Of a stretch of DNA of 64,000 bases, positions 1-8,900 are shown in pieces. The stretch is taken from assembly GCF_003231285.1 (NCBI RefSeq), contig NZ_QKNS01000004.1:434001-498000 (forward strand), in the 5' to 3' direction. The position numbers and the translations under genes were made by a program. The stretch's first letter is position 1. Each line of letters begins with the position of its first letter. The notes under the pieces are model-generated. The model made no database searches. It had not been told where the DNA came from and saw only the letters and a list, made by a program, of their open reading frames with translations. The DNA comes from Hymenobacter sediminis. Lineage in GTDB: Bacteria > Bacteroidota > Bacteroidia > Cytophagales > Hymenobacteraceae.

Positions 1-531
1 GGCCGCCTCACCGACAACAAAGGCCGGGTGGCAAACTTCAAAAACACCATCATCATCATGACCTCGAACACGGGTGCCGATATCATTCAGAAAAACTTCA
101 AAGAGCTGAATGAATACAACCACGACGAAGTGGTGGACCGCACCCGTGAGGAAGTGGTAGAGCGGTTAAAAGGCCACATGCGCCCCGAGTTCCTGAACCG
201 CATCGACGAGATTGTAATGTTCCAGCCGCTGAAGCGCCGCGAGATTCGCAAAATTGTGGACATTCAGTTCCGCCAGATTCAGCAGCGCCTGGAAGAAGCC
301 GGTATTCGGTTGGAAGCTACCGACGAAGTACTCGACTACCTCGGCGAACAAGGCTTCGATCCGCAGTTTGGTGCTCGCCCATTGAAGCGCGTGCTGCAGC
401 GCCTGGTACTCAATGAGCTGTCGAAAGACATTCTTTCGGGCCGGGTTAGCAAAGACGCTGTAGTGGAAGCAGTGCTGGAAGACGAACAGATCCGCTTTGT
501 AAATGTGGATGTAGAAATTCCGGGCGTGTAG
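1..531 (+). CDS. clpB: ATP-dependent chaperone ClpB, C-terminal part (5' end outside window)
   Basis: The reading frame is open from base 1, so only the last 176 residues of an AAA+ disaggregase are seen. ClpB works as a hexamer with DnaK to pull proteins out of aggregates in the cytoplasm. Visible parts are the end of the second AAA+ module (FKNTIIIMTSN, sensor-1 region), the RPEFLNRIDEIVMF segment with its arginine finger, and the small C-terminal D2 domain with the sensor-2 GARPLKR motif. ClpC shares these motifs, but the short acidic tail without an extended C-terminal domain fits ClpB better. A strong terminator lies just after the stop. Confidence 0.85.
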   Translation, partial: GRLTDNKGRVANFKNTIIIMTSNTGADIIQKNFKELNEYNHDEVVDRTREEVVERLKGHMRPEFLNRIDEIVMFQPLKRREIRKIVDIQFRQIQQRLEEAGIRLEATDEVLDYLGEQGFDPQFGARPLKRVLQRLVLNELSKDILSGRVSKDAVVEAVLEDEQIRFVNVDVEIPGV

Positions 532-553
532 CTTCCTAGGCTGGTTTAAAAGA

Positions 554-590
554 AAAAGCCCCGCTGGTAATGTACCAGCGGGGCTTTTTA
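554..590 (+). terminator. Rho-independent terminator after clpB
   Basis: A GC-rich perfect stem (AGCCCCGCTGGTA paired with its complement around a 3-nt loop) is flanked by an A-run on the left and a T-run on the right. It ends the clpB transcript 22 bases after the stop codon. Confidence 0.9.
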
Positions 591-604
591 ATACCTTTTT
601 AATA

Positions 605-633
605 TTTGCAACAATGTTTCATTTATACATTTG
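605..633 (+). promoter_or_regulatory. Bacteroidota -33/-7 promoter with a possible 7-1-7 metalloregulator operator
   Basis: TTTG at 605-608 and TACATTTG at 626-633 are 17 bases apart and match the Bacteroidota TTTG / TAnnTTTG consensus. The start point would be near 636, which places the lipoprotein start at 669 and excludes the longer frame from 606. Between the two boxes, 607-621 reads TGCAACA-A-TGTTTCA, a 7-1-7 inverted repeat with 6 of 7 pairs. That layout is typical of Fur-superfamily (Fur/Zur/Mur) sites. The promoter is fairly clear; the operator is inference. Confidence 0.55.
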
Positions 634-668
634 CGCACCATTCACCCTTTCACTACCCCTTTGTTCTT

Positions 669-1886
669 ATGAAAACGTGGACCCGCAGTATTCTATATCC
701 AGCCACAGCGTTGGTGCTAGGCGGTGCTTTCTCTTCCTGCGATAAAGATGATGCAGAAGACGCCGCACCTGAGCCAGCCAAAACGGAAAGCCAGCACGTA
801 CGCCTGCTGGTAGCTGACCAAACGAGCACGGCTGTTACGCTGCTTACGCCAAGCAAGCAAACCCAAGAAAGCTTTCAGGCTAGCTTTGGTGGCGCCACGC
901 TCTATCCAACGGGTAGCAGCCGGTTTGCAGCTTTTGTATCGGGTGCTAATAACTCGGTGGAATTTTTCGACAGTGGCATTGAAGCCCACGGCGACCACGC
1001 CCACACCAAGGGCACCCCGAAGTGGGCTCTTACCAAATCAGCGGCCCTGAAGCCGGCTCACTTCAGCGTGCAGGGTAGCAGCATTGCCATCTTTGGCGAC
1101 GGCGACGGCCATTTGCACCTCACCAATGAGGCTAGCCTGCATACTGCCGCCGCTACAACTACCGTTCCGGTGGGCAGCGCTCACCACGGCGCGCTTATCA
1201 CATTCAGCAACAACACGTTTGCCGTCTCCGACAAAGCAGCAACCGGCGCTACCCCTTGGCGGGTAAAAATTGTTACGGCTCAGGGCAACGAGGTAGGTAG
1301 TCCTTCGGCTATCAGCGTCACCAACATTCATGGCAATGCCACCGATGGGTCGCTGGCCCTGTTTGGCACGCCGCAGGGCATCCTCAAGGTTCAGAGCAGC
1401 GGGCAGCAAGAGCTTATTTCCTACCCTGCTGCCTTCGGTACAAACTGGCTCTCCAGCCTGAGCTACGGAGCGGCAGCCAAAACCTTCTTGGGCATGAGCG
1501 CCACGGCCGGCCTGCACCTGGTTAACCCCACCACTAAAACCTTCACGAGTGTGGGCGGCATCATGCAATACACTCGTGCCTTGTATGACGCGGCTGGCCA
1601 GGATATTGTGGTGTTGCAAGCGGATGGCAAGCTGCTGGTATTTGATGGAGCCACGGGAGCGAAGAAGGCGGAAAAGTCTATTTCGGGCCTGATTCCGAAC
1701 GTAGCTACCACTGCTCCTTTCATAGCGGCCACCAAAGCCTACGTGTACCTCACGAACCCAACCCAGGGCAAAGTGCACATGTTAGACAAAGCTACCCTGG
1801 AGGAAAAGCACAGCTTTACTGTGGCCGGGGCTCCTTCTCGCATCGTGATGATTGGAGCTGACCTAAGCGGTGAAGGCGACCATTAG
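669..1886 (+). CDS. AztD-like beta-propeller lipoprotein (possible periplasmic zinc metallochaperone)
   Basis: 405 residues. The start at 669 gives a lipoprotein signal peptide ending in GAFSSC; the acidic DKDDAED stretch follows the lipidated cysteine. The rest is a run of short repeats (VEFFDSGIE, SVQGSSIAIFGDGDG, GNATDGSLALFG and others) typical of a beta-propeller. A His-rich insertion (EAHGDHAHTKG, about residues 107-117) and a C-terminal GEGDH add metal-binding residues. The pattern DSGIEAHGDH, then SxxIAIFGDGDG, then AHHG resembles AztD, the periplasmic zinc chaperone that hands zinc to the AztC solute-binding protein. No aztABC transporter is nearby. The call rests on remembered family pattern; a generic propeller lipoprotein is the alternative. 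Confidence 0.55.
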   Translation: MKTWTRSILYPATALVLGGAFSSCDKDDAEDAAPEPAKTESQHVRLLVADQTSTAVTLLTPSKQTQESFQASFGGATLYPTGSSRFAAFVSGANNSVEFFDSGIEAHGDHAHTKGTPKWALTKSAALKPAHFSVQGSSIAIFGDGDGHLHLTNEASLHTAAATTTVPVGSAHHGALITFSNNTFAVSDKAATGATPWRVKIVTAQGNEVGSPSAISVTNIHGNATDGSLALFGTPQGILKVQSSGQQELISYPAAFGTNWLSSLSYGAAAKTFLGMSATAGLHLVNPTTKTFTSVGGIMQYTRALYDAAGQDIVVLQADGKLLVFDGATGAKKAEKSISGLIPNVATTAPFIAATKAYVYLTNPTQGKVHMLDKATLEEKHSFTVAGAPSRIVMIGADLSGEGDH

Positions 1887-1921
1887 AATTCCACTTGGTC
1901 ACCTATGCGTGTCCTGACTTT

Positions 1922-1960
1922 AAACCGCCCCGCTGGCTTTGCTGCCGGCGGGGCGGTTTT
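1922..1960. terminator. Terminator between convergent genes
   Basis: A 12-bp perfect stem (AAACCGCCCCGC with its complement) ends in TTTT. It lies between the plus-strand lipoprotein gene and the minus-strand gene at 1974 and could serve both. Confidence 0.85.
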
Positions 1961-1973
1961 GAGTTATTCTGAG

Positions 1974-2378
1974 CTATTGACTGAAGTATTTTGGTTTCAG
2001 CCTTTTTCTGACGTAGGGCGGCAGGATGCCCGATTTCTGATAGAGTTCAATAGTTTGCTGCTCTTTGGCCTTACTGAAGCGGGTGAGCTTACCAATGCCG
2101 ATGCCGGCGGGTACTCCGCCGAACAGGCCCACACCGACCACTGTACCTCCGGCCGTACTGGCAAATCCGTCGGTGGCACTGCTGCCGGCAGCTACCGAGG
2201 CAATACGCACGGCAAACACGCTGCCCACCGCCGTCCAGATCCAGCCGCCCGTCCGGTGCTTATGAAACATTCTTTGCATGGCCTGCACGGTATCCAGCGG
2301 AAAAGCAGGCACCTGCTGGGCAGAAGCGCTTGCACTTACACCCAGGAAGAGCAGAGCACCCGCCATATACTTTCGCAT
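1974..2378 (-). CDS. Small exported protein of unknown function
   Basis: 134 residues from the start at 2378; a longer frame begins at 2411 but its first 11 residues would spoil the signal peptide. The N-terminus is a clear Sec signal (MRKYMAGALLFLGVSASASAQQ) with an ASA-QQ cleavage site. A short charged region (MQRMFHKHRTGG) is followed by a long glycine- and alanine-rich hydrophobic stretch (about residues 45-100) that could form one or two membrane helices, and then a basic tail ending LKPKYFSQ. I do not recognise the family. It stands alone between a terminator and a divergent gene. Confidence 0.6.
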   Translation of the reverse strand: MRKYMAGALLFLGVSASASAQQVPAFPLDTVQAMQRMFHKHRTGGWIWTAVGSVFAVRIASVAAGSSATDGFASTAGGTVVGVGLFGGVPAGIGIGKLTRFSKAKEQQTIELYQKSGILPPYVRKRLKPKYFSQ

Positions 2379-2528
2379 AAAAATCAGATAAATGAAGTAG
2401 TTAATTAGCAATGAGTGCTCAATAGTACTTTTTCTGCCGCGGAGGCAAAAATGTCGATGTGCTCTTTCCTGCTTCAGGTCTGTACTTTCCTTTTAAAAGC
2501 GCATTTCTACTCCCTTCGGGGTTTCGTG

Positions 2529-2536
2529 TAGCTTTG
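2529..2536 (+). promoter_or_regulatory. -7 element TAGCTTTG immediately upstream of the HupE/UreJ-like gene
   Basis: TAGCTTTG matches TAnnTTTG and ends four bases before the ATG at 2541, so transcription would start almost at the start codon. The -33 box is weak (TTTC at 2504-2507). No Shine-Dalgarno-like sequence is seen. Confidence 0.45.
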
Positions 2537-2540
2537 CCCT

Positions 2541-3143
2541 ATGTCGTCCGTCTTTACTACCTACCTCCAGCTCGGCTTTCACCACATCTTCAACCTGCAG
2601 GCCTACGACCACTTGGTGTTCCTGCTGGCGTTGTGCGCGCCCTACGTGCTGCAGGACTGGCGACGGGTAGTAGCCTTGGTTACCAGCTTCACGGTGGGGC
2701 ACTCTATTACGCTGGCCCTGGCGACCCTGGATGTAGTGAACTACTCCCCTACCCTGATTGAAACCTTGATTCCGGTGACAATTGTGCTGACCTGCCTGCT
2801 GAACCTGGCACGGGCCGGCAAAGCGGGCCTCCGGCCGGTGGAGCGGCGCGAGGCTACCCCCATCATTTTCACTCTACCCAACCTGCTGGCAGCAGTGTTC
2901 GGGCTGATTCACGGGCTGGGCTTTTCCAGCTACCTGCGCGAACTGCTGGGGAGCCAGAGCCGGCCGGTGTTGGAGTTGCTGAGCTTTAACCTGGGCGTGG
3001 AGCTGGGTCAGCTACTGATTGTGGCGCTTATTCTGCTGCTTGGCTTCGTGTTACTGCGTATCTTTAACGTAGCGCGCCGCGACTGGCTCCTGGTCACGAC
3101 TGGTGCTGCCTTGGGTATTGCCTTAACGCTTTTGGTGGGGTAA
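2541..3143 (+). CDS. HupE/UreJ-type integral membrane protein
   Basis: 200 residues with about six hydrophobic segments. It carries the conserved pattern of the HupE/UreJ_2 family: an N-terminal FHHIFNLQAYDHLVFLLAL, FTVGHSITLALATL near residue 60, and IHGLGFSSYLREL near residue 130. Conserved histidines and an aspartate inside membrane segments are usually taken to mean transition-metal handling. Family members occur beside hydrogenase and urease genes, but this one is 8 kb from the urease locus and next to the AztD-like gene. The metal is not known from sequence. Confidence 0.75.
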   Translation: MSSVFTTYLQLGFHHIFNLQAYDHLVFLLALCAPYVLQDWRRVVALVTSFTVGHSITLALATLDVVNYSPTLIETLIPVTIVLTCLLNLARAGKAGLRPVERREATPIIFTLPNLLAAVFGLIHGLGFSSYLRELLGSQSRPVLELLSFNLGVELGQLLIVALILLLGFVLLRIFNVARRDWLLVTTGAALGIALTLLVG

Positions 3144-3207
3144 GAAGGTGTAAATGAGTGACAGGATTGTTTAAACTCATCTATTCACTCTGCCACTCGC
3201 TTACCGC

Positions 3208-3265
3208 CTGCAACCCACGCATAGCATCTGTGTCTTTCGCCGCACGCGGCGGAGGGCGGTTGCAG
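3208..3265 (+). other. Possible stem-loop between the HupE-like gene and the M1 peptidase
   Basis: CTGCAACC (3208-3215) pairs with GGTTGCAG (3258-3265) around an inner GCCGC/GCGGC hairpin. There is no T-run, so it is not a classic terminator. It may be a structured leader of the peptidase mRNA or chance pairing. Confidence 0.25.
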
Positions 3266-3314
3266 CCCCCTCTGTTTTACTCTGTTTGCACCTCTTTTCT
3301 CCCCTTCACTCCCT

Positions 3315-5678
3315 ATGCTGAAACCTACTCTGCTAGCCGCTGGGCTGGCGGCGCTACTGGCCGTACCAGCCGCGGCGCAGAATACCAACTCCGGCACCGA
3401 TAAATTCGCCCAGCTGGAAACCCTGCTGCCTACCCCCAACACTTACCGGACGGCCTCGGGCGCGCCCGGCAACCAGTATTGGCAGCAGCGCGCCGACTAC
3501 AACATCCGGGTAAAGCTCGATGATGACAAGCAGTCGATTTCCGGCGACGAGGACATCACTTACACCAACCTCTCGCCTGATGTGCTGACCTACCTGTGGG
3601 TGCAGCTCGATCAGAACATTCTCGACAAAAACTCGATTACCGCTGCCACCGAAGTAGGCCAGATCCAGCAGCGCATGCCGTTCCAGGCTCTGGACTACCT
3701 GCAGCGCAGCGAGTTCGACGGCGGCTTCAAAATTGCGGAGGTGAAGATGAAGGGTGGCAAAGCCCTACCCCACGTCATCAACCACACCATGATGCGCATT
3801 GATCTGCCGACGCCGCTTCGCCCCAAGCAGGCCGTGACGTTCAGCATCAAGTGGAGCTACAACATCAACGACCAGACCAAGATCAACCAGCGCTCGGGCT
3901 ACGAGTATTTCCCGGAGGACAAAAACTACCTCTACGAAATTGCGCAGTTCTACCCCCGCATGGCGGTGTACTCTGATAACCAGGGCTGGCAGCACAAGCA
4001 GTTCCTGGGCAACGGCGAGTTTGCCCTGCCCTTCGGCGACTACCGCGTGAGCATTACGGCTCCTTCTGACCACGTAGTAGGTGCCACGGGTACGCTGCAG
4101 AACGCCTCAGAAGTACTGTCTTCTGCCCAGCGCCAGCGCCTCGAAAAGGCCAAAACCTCGACGAAGCCCGTTCTGATTGTGTCGCCGCTGGAAGCGGAGC
4201 AGGCCGAGCAGAAGCGCGCCAAAGGCACCAAAACCTGGACCTTCGCGGCCAAAAACGTGCGTGACTTTGCCTGGGCTTCTTCCCGCAAGTTTATCTGGGA
4301 TGCCATGGGCATCAAGCAGGATGGCACGCCTGTGATGTGCATGAGCTACTACCCGAAGGAGGGCAACCCGCTATGGGGCAAGTACTCCACTGAGGTAATT
4401 GCGCACACCATCAAAACCTACTCGAAGTTTACCATCCCGTACCAGTACCCGGTGGCTATTTCGGTGCACGGGCCGGTAGGCGGCATGGAATACCCGATGC
4501 TGAGCTTCAACGGCGGCCGCCCCGAAAAGGACGGCACCTATTCGGCAGACCGGAAATACGGTATGATTTCGGTGATTATCCACGAGGTAGGCCACAACTT
4601 CTTCCCGATGATTGTGAACTCCGACGAGCGCCAGTGGACCTGGATGGACGAGGGCCTGAACACCTTCGTGCAGTACCTCACGGAGCAGGAGTGGGAGCGT
4701 AACTACCCCTCCAAGCGCGGCGAACCTGCCAACATTGTGCCCTACATGCAGACGGACAAGAGCCTGCAGACGCCCATCATGACCAACTCGGAATCGGTGC
4801 TGCAGTTCGGCAACAATGCTTACGGCAAGCCTGCTACCGGCCTGAACATTCTGCGTGAGACCATCATGGGCCGTCAGCTGTTCGATTATGCGTTCAAGGA
4901 ATACGCTACTCGCTGGGCCTACAAGCACCCTACCCCCGCCGATTTCTTCCGGACCATGGAAGACGCCTCAGGCGTGGACCTCGACTGGTTCTGGCGCGGC
5001 TGGTTCTACACCACCGAGCATACCGACTTGGCCATTGACGGCGTGAAGTGGTACACGGTGGACTCGAAGAACCCCGAAATTGAGAATGCCCGCAAGCGCG
5101 AAATGATCAACAAAGCGCCCCAGAGCATTTCGCAGCAGCGCAACCTCCAGGACATCAAGAAAACCCTGGTGGACGATAAGCCGGAGCTGAAAGACTTCTA
5201 TAACAGCTACGACCCATTGGCTACCACTGAGGCCGACAAGCAACGCTACCAGCAGCTGGTGAAAGGCATGAGCCCCGAGCAGCAGCAGCGCCTCAACAGT
5301 GGCCTGCACTTCTACGAGGTGAGCCTGAAAAACAAAGGCGGTCTGACCATGCCGGTTATTGTGCAAATGACCTACGAAGATGGCAAGCAGGAGGTAGTGA
5401 ACATTCCGGCCGAAATTTGGCGCAAGAACAACGCCGAGGTAACCAAGGTGTTCATCACCGAAAAGCCGGTAGTGAGCTTTGCCCTGGACCCCTACCTGCA
5501 AACTGCCGACACCGACCTCTCAAACAACGCCTGGCCCCAGAAAGCGGCACCTTCGCGTTTCGAGTTGTTCGAGTATCAGCAGCGCGCCCAACCCAACCCC
5601 ATGCAGCAGCAATCAGCCATGCAGCAAAAGGAGCAGAAGCCAGTGAACGGCACTACCTCCACGGGTGGTACCAAGTAA
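3315..5678 (+). CDS. Exported M1-family zinc metallopeptidase
   Basis: 787 residues with a signal peptide (MLKPTLLAAGLAALLAVPAAAQ). The gluzincin site is complete: H423-E-x-x-H427 (HEVGHNFF) and the third zinc ligand E446 in WMDEGLNTF, 18 residues on. The aminopeptidase substrate-binding motif appears as GGMEYP around residues 390-394, where classic M1 enzymes have GxMEN. An N-terminal beta domain (about 30-250) precedes the catalytic domain. The last 50 residues are rich in Gln and Pro and end in a Gly/Thr-rich tail. It probably trims peptides in the periplasm or outside the cell. The gene appears monocistronic, with a terminator just downstream. Confidence 0.88.
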   Translation: MLKPTLLAAGLAALLAVPAAAQNTNSGTDKFAQLETLLPTPNTYRTASGAPGNQYWQQRADYNIRVKLDDDKQSISGDEDITYTNLSPDVLTYLWVQLDQNILDKNSITAATEVGQIQQRMPFQALDYLQRSEFDGGFKIAEVKMKGGKALPHVINHTMMRIDLPTPLRPKQAVTFSIKWSYNINDQTKINQRSGYEYFPEDKNYLYEIAQFYPRMAVYSDNQGWQHKQFLGNGEFALPFGDYRVSITAPSDHVVGATGTLQNASEVLSSAQRQRLEKAKTSTKPVLIVSPLEAEQAEQKRAKGTKTWTFAAKNVRDFAWASSRKFIWDAMGIKQDGTPVMCMSYYPKEGNPLWGKYSTEVIAHTIKTYSKFTIPYQYPVAISVHGPVGGMEYPMLSFNGGRPEKDGTYSADRKYGMISVIIHEVGHNFFPMIVNSDERQWTWMDEGLNTFVQYLTEQEWERNYPSKRGEPANIVPYMQTDKSLQTPIMTNSESVLQFGNNAYGKPATGLNILRETIMGRQLFDYAFKEYATRWAYKHPTPADFFRTMEDASGVDLDWFWRGWFYTTEHTDLAIDGVKWYTVDSKNPEIENARKREMINKAPQSISQQRNLQDIKKTLVDDKPELKDFYNSYDPLATTEADKQRYQQLVKGMSPEQQQRLNSGLHFYEVSLKNKGGLTMPVIVQMTYEDGKQEVVNIPAEIWRKNNAEVTKVFITEKPVVSFALDPYLQTADTDLSNNAWPQKAAPSRFELFEYQQRAQPNPMQQQSAMQQKEQKPVNGTTSTGGTK

Positions 5679-5701
5679 GAGTAGTTGTTTCACCACAATG
5701 C

Positions 5702-5735
5702 AAAACAGCCGGACCATATGGTCCGGCTGTTTTTG
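5702..5735 (+). terminator. Terminator after the M1 peptidase gene
   Basis: A perfect palindromic stem (ACAGCCGGACCATATGGTCC and onward) is followed by TTTTTGTTTT, 24 bases after the stop codon. Confidence 0.88.
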
Positions 5736-5887
5736 TTTTCCGCCTCCTACCTCTAAAAGAGGAGTTAACACTTAGTGACTACCTACGTGATAGTGCAACA
5801 AGCAATAAGTAAGTAAGCTGTTGGTGGGCAAGACCAGAGTACAGCCCACACGGGTATAGATGTCTTGGCTTATGCTGATAGCCACAT

Positions 5888-5926
5888 AAAAAAGCGGGCG
5901 GCGAAATTCGCCGCCCGCTTTTTTTC
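5888..5926. terminator. Bidirectional terminator before the TonB-dependent receptor gene end
   Basis: The stem AAGCGGGCGGCGAA pairs with its complement, with an A-run on one side and a T-run on the other. It can end the minus-strand receptor transcript and catch read-through from the plus strand. The interval 5736-5887 shows nothing else. Confidence 0.85.
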
Positions 5927-5948
5927 GGGTAGTGCTACTAGGTAGCGC

Positions 5949-8900
5949 TTAGTTGAAGATGTAGCGCACACCCAGCTGGCCCTGCCAGCGCGAAGCCAGG
6001 GATACTACATCCCAGGCGTTGGTACGGGTAGCAATGGTGCGGGGGAACGAGAAGGTAGGCTGCTGGCCGTTGCCGGTCGATTCCACGCGGAGCAGTTCGG
6101 TAGCGTTGTTCTGCACCGAGTACTGACGGCCCCAATCGTTGTTGAGCAGGTTGCCCACGTTGATGACGTCGAAGGTTACCTGGATGGTGTTCTTCTTGCC
6201 ACCGGCCTGGAAGTTGAAATCCTGGGCCAAGCGCACGTCAATCTGATGCGTCCAGGGCAGACGAGCGGCGAAACGCTCGGCATACTGGCCGCGGTGGCTG
6301 CGCAGGTAGGGGTCGTTGTTGATGAAGGCATCCAGCTGATCTTGTACCTGAGCCAGGGTGCGGCTGTCGGTAGTCACCAGCTTAATTTCGTTGGAGTTCC
6401 GTACGTCGCGGGGGATGTAGATCAGGTCATTGCCGTTGTTACCGTCGCTGTTCAGGTCAGTGCTGTTGCCGTACACATAAGTGAGCGGCTGGCCCGAAAG
6501 TCCTTCATACACGGCCGAGATGGTAGTAGCCAGTTTGTCGCCGGCGTAGCGGAACGTGTAGCCAGCCGTGGCTACCACCCGATGACGACGGTCGTTGAGC
6601 GAGAAGCTCAGTTCCGGGTTGTTCGGGTCCGTGATGATCTGGTTGAAGCCGAAGTTTGATAAGGCTGTAGTGTTGAAGCCGCTGTTTATTTCCTTCGACT
6701 TACCGTAGGTGTATGCCACCATGGCGTTCAGGCCTTCCGAGAATTGCTTCTGCAGCTGACCCGTGAAGTTGTAGCGGTAGCCTTTGTTGGTGTTCTTCAG
6801 CACGTACACGTTCGTGAAGTTCGGGTCAACGCGGCGGGCATTACCAGTAGCGTACACGGGGCGCTGGTCGGGGCCGGCCAGCTTGCCGATGGGGGCCGCC
6901 AGGTTAGCATCCTGGTAGTAAATATCGTTGATGGTTTTGGAGTACACACCTTCCAGCGTAGCCACCACGTCGCCGGGCAGGCGGAAGTCGACGGCCAGGT
7001 TTGAGCGCCACACCTGGGGCAGCTTGAAGTCCTTAGCCAGCAGGTTGATTTGCGCCGTTTTCGAAGCACCCGAGCTGTAAGTCGTCGGAATTTTGTTTAC
7101 GTCCGTCTCAATGGTCGGGAGGTACTTCGGGTTACTCGGGTTAGTGTTGTTATTCGACGTGTTGTTGATGTCTAGGCTACCCTGAATCATGCCGCTGTTG
7201 GTGTAGCTGTTCGAAATCCACACATAGGGCACGCGGCCCGTGAAGATACCCGTACCGCCGCGTACCTGCAGCTTGCCATCGTTGTTCACATCGTAGTTGA
7301 AGCCCAGACGAGGAGCCCACAGCAGCTGGCCGTTCGGCATGTTCTGGGTGTTGAGGTCACCGTACTTGTCGAAGGCCGTTTGGTTTGCCACCAAGGGGTT
7401 GTACACAGGCTTATCCAGGAACACCGGCACGTCGAGGCGCAGGCCGGCCGTCAGGCGCAGGTTCTCAATGGGCGAGTACTGATCCTGCACATAGAAGCCC
7501 AACTGCATGGCCTTAAAAGTCGAGGCTCCGTCGCCGGAGGTAGCATAGGCTGCCTGTACACGGGTAGCCTTATCATTATAGAAGTTCTGCAGTGAAGTAA
7601 AAGTATAAGCTCCGTTTCCATTCTCTAAGAAGAGGTTGCGGAACTTGAAGGCCTCATTATGCGTGCCGACTGTTACGGTGTGTTTGCCGAAAGCGGCCGT
7701 CAGGTTATCGGTTACTTCAATGATGTCCTGGTTGAGGCTGTTACGGGCCGAGCTGCGCTCCGTGCCGAACAGGTAGGTATTGCCGTTATCGGAAATGCTA
7801 AACGAGGGGAGCAGGCTGCCGCGCGTTTCCCGACGGTCACGGATGCGGCTGTAGCTCAGCAGCAATTTGTTGGAGAACCGGCCCACACGGCTGTTCAATT
7901 CCGCTACCGAGCTATTGGTCACGTTGCTGAAGCGGTAGCCGTTGTTGCCGAAGCGGAAGTTGATAGACGAACGGGTGAGGTTGTCCGAAAACGCCTCCAC
8001 GTAGTTGTGGCGGATGGTCAGCTGGTGATTGTCCGAGAGGTTGAAGTCCAGACGGCCAAATACCTTGTTGCTTTCCGTGCGGATGTTCTCGGTACCGGTG
8101 TAGTTGCCCACGTCGTAGCCGTAGCGCTGCTTGGCGTAGGTAGCAATGCCAGCCAGCGTAGTCGGGTTGATGCTCGAAGACGAGGTACCGGGCTCAAAGC
8201 CCAGGGGCGTGCTGGCACGGGCAATTTCGCCGTTCACGAAGAAGAACACTTTGTCCTTCACGATGGCGCCGCCCACGCGGGCACCGGTCTGGTAGTTGTA
8301 GAACTCATCGGCTTTCACGCGGGGTTCGGTCACGCTTTTGCCAATGATGTGCTGGTTGCGGCCAAATCCGTAGATGGAAGCCGACAGGTCGTTGGAGCCC
8401 GAGCGGGTAATGGCGTTGATGCCGCCGCCGGTGAAGTTGCCCAGAGTTACATCGTAAGGAGCCACTACCACCTGAATTTCCTGGATAGCGTCGAGGGCAA
8501 TAGGCTGAGTGCCTGCCTGCCCGCCGGGGGTAGCGCTGGGTGCCAGACCAAATACGTCGTTGTTTACCGCACCGTCAATGGTGATGTTGTTGTAGCGGTT
8601 GTTAGCGCCCCCAATAGAGTTGCTGGTACCGCCGTTGGCCTGAGGCGTGAGGCGGGTAAAGTCGTTGAGGGACCGGTTGATGGTGGGCAGACGCTGGATT
8701 TGCTCGCGCGAAATGCGCGTTTCGGCGCCCGTGCGGCTAGCGTTAATCACCCCGTCGCGGCGGCCACTCACTACTACCTCGTTCAACTGAGCTGTAGCCT
8801 GGTTCAGGTTGATATCGAGGCGCTGGTTCTGGCCCAGGCTCAGGAAGATATTATCACGCAGCACATCCTGATAACCAATGTAAGTTACCCGCACGGTGTA

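Noticed and set aside
1905-2408. A 167-codon plus-strand frame beginning at 1905
   Set aside because: It runs through a terminator stem and antisense to the small exported protein, whose signal peptide is convincing.
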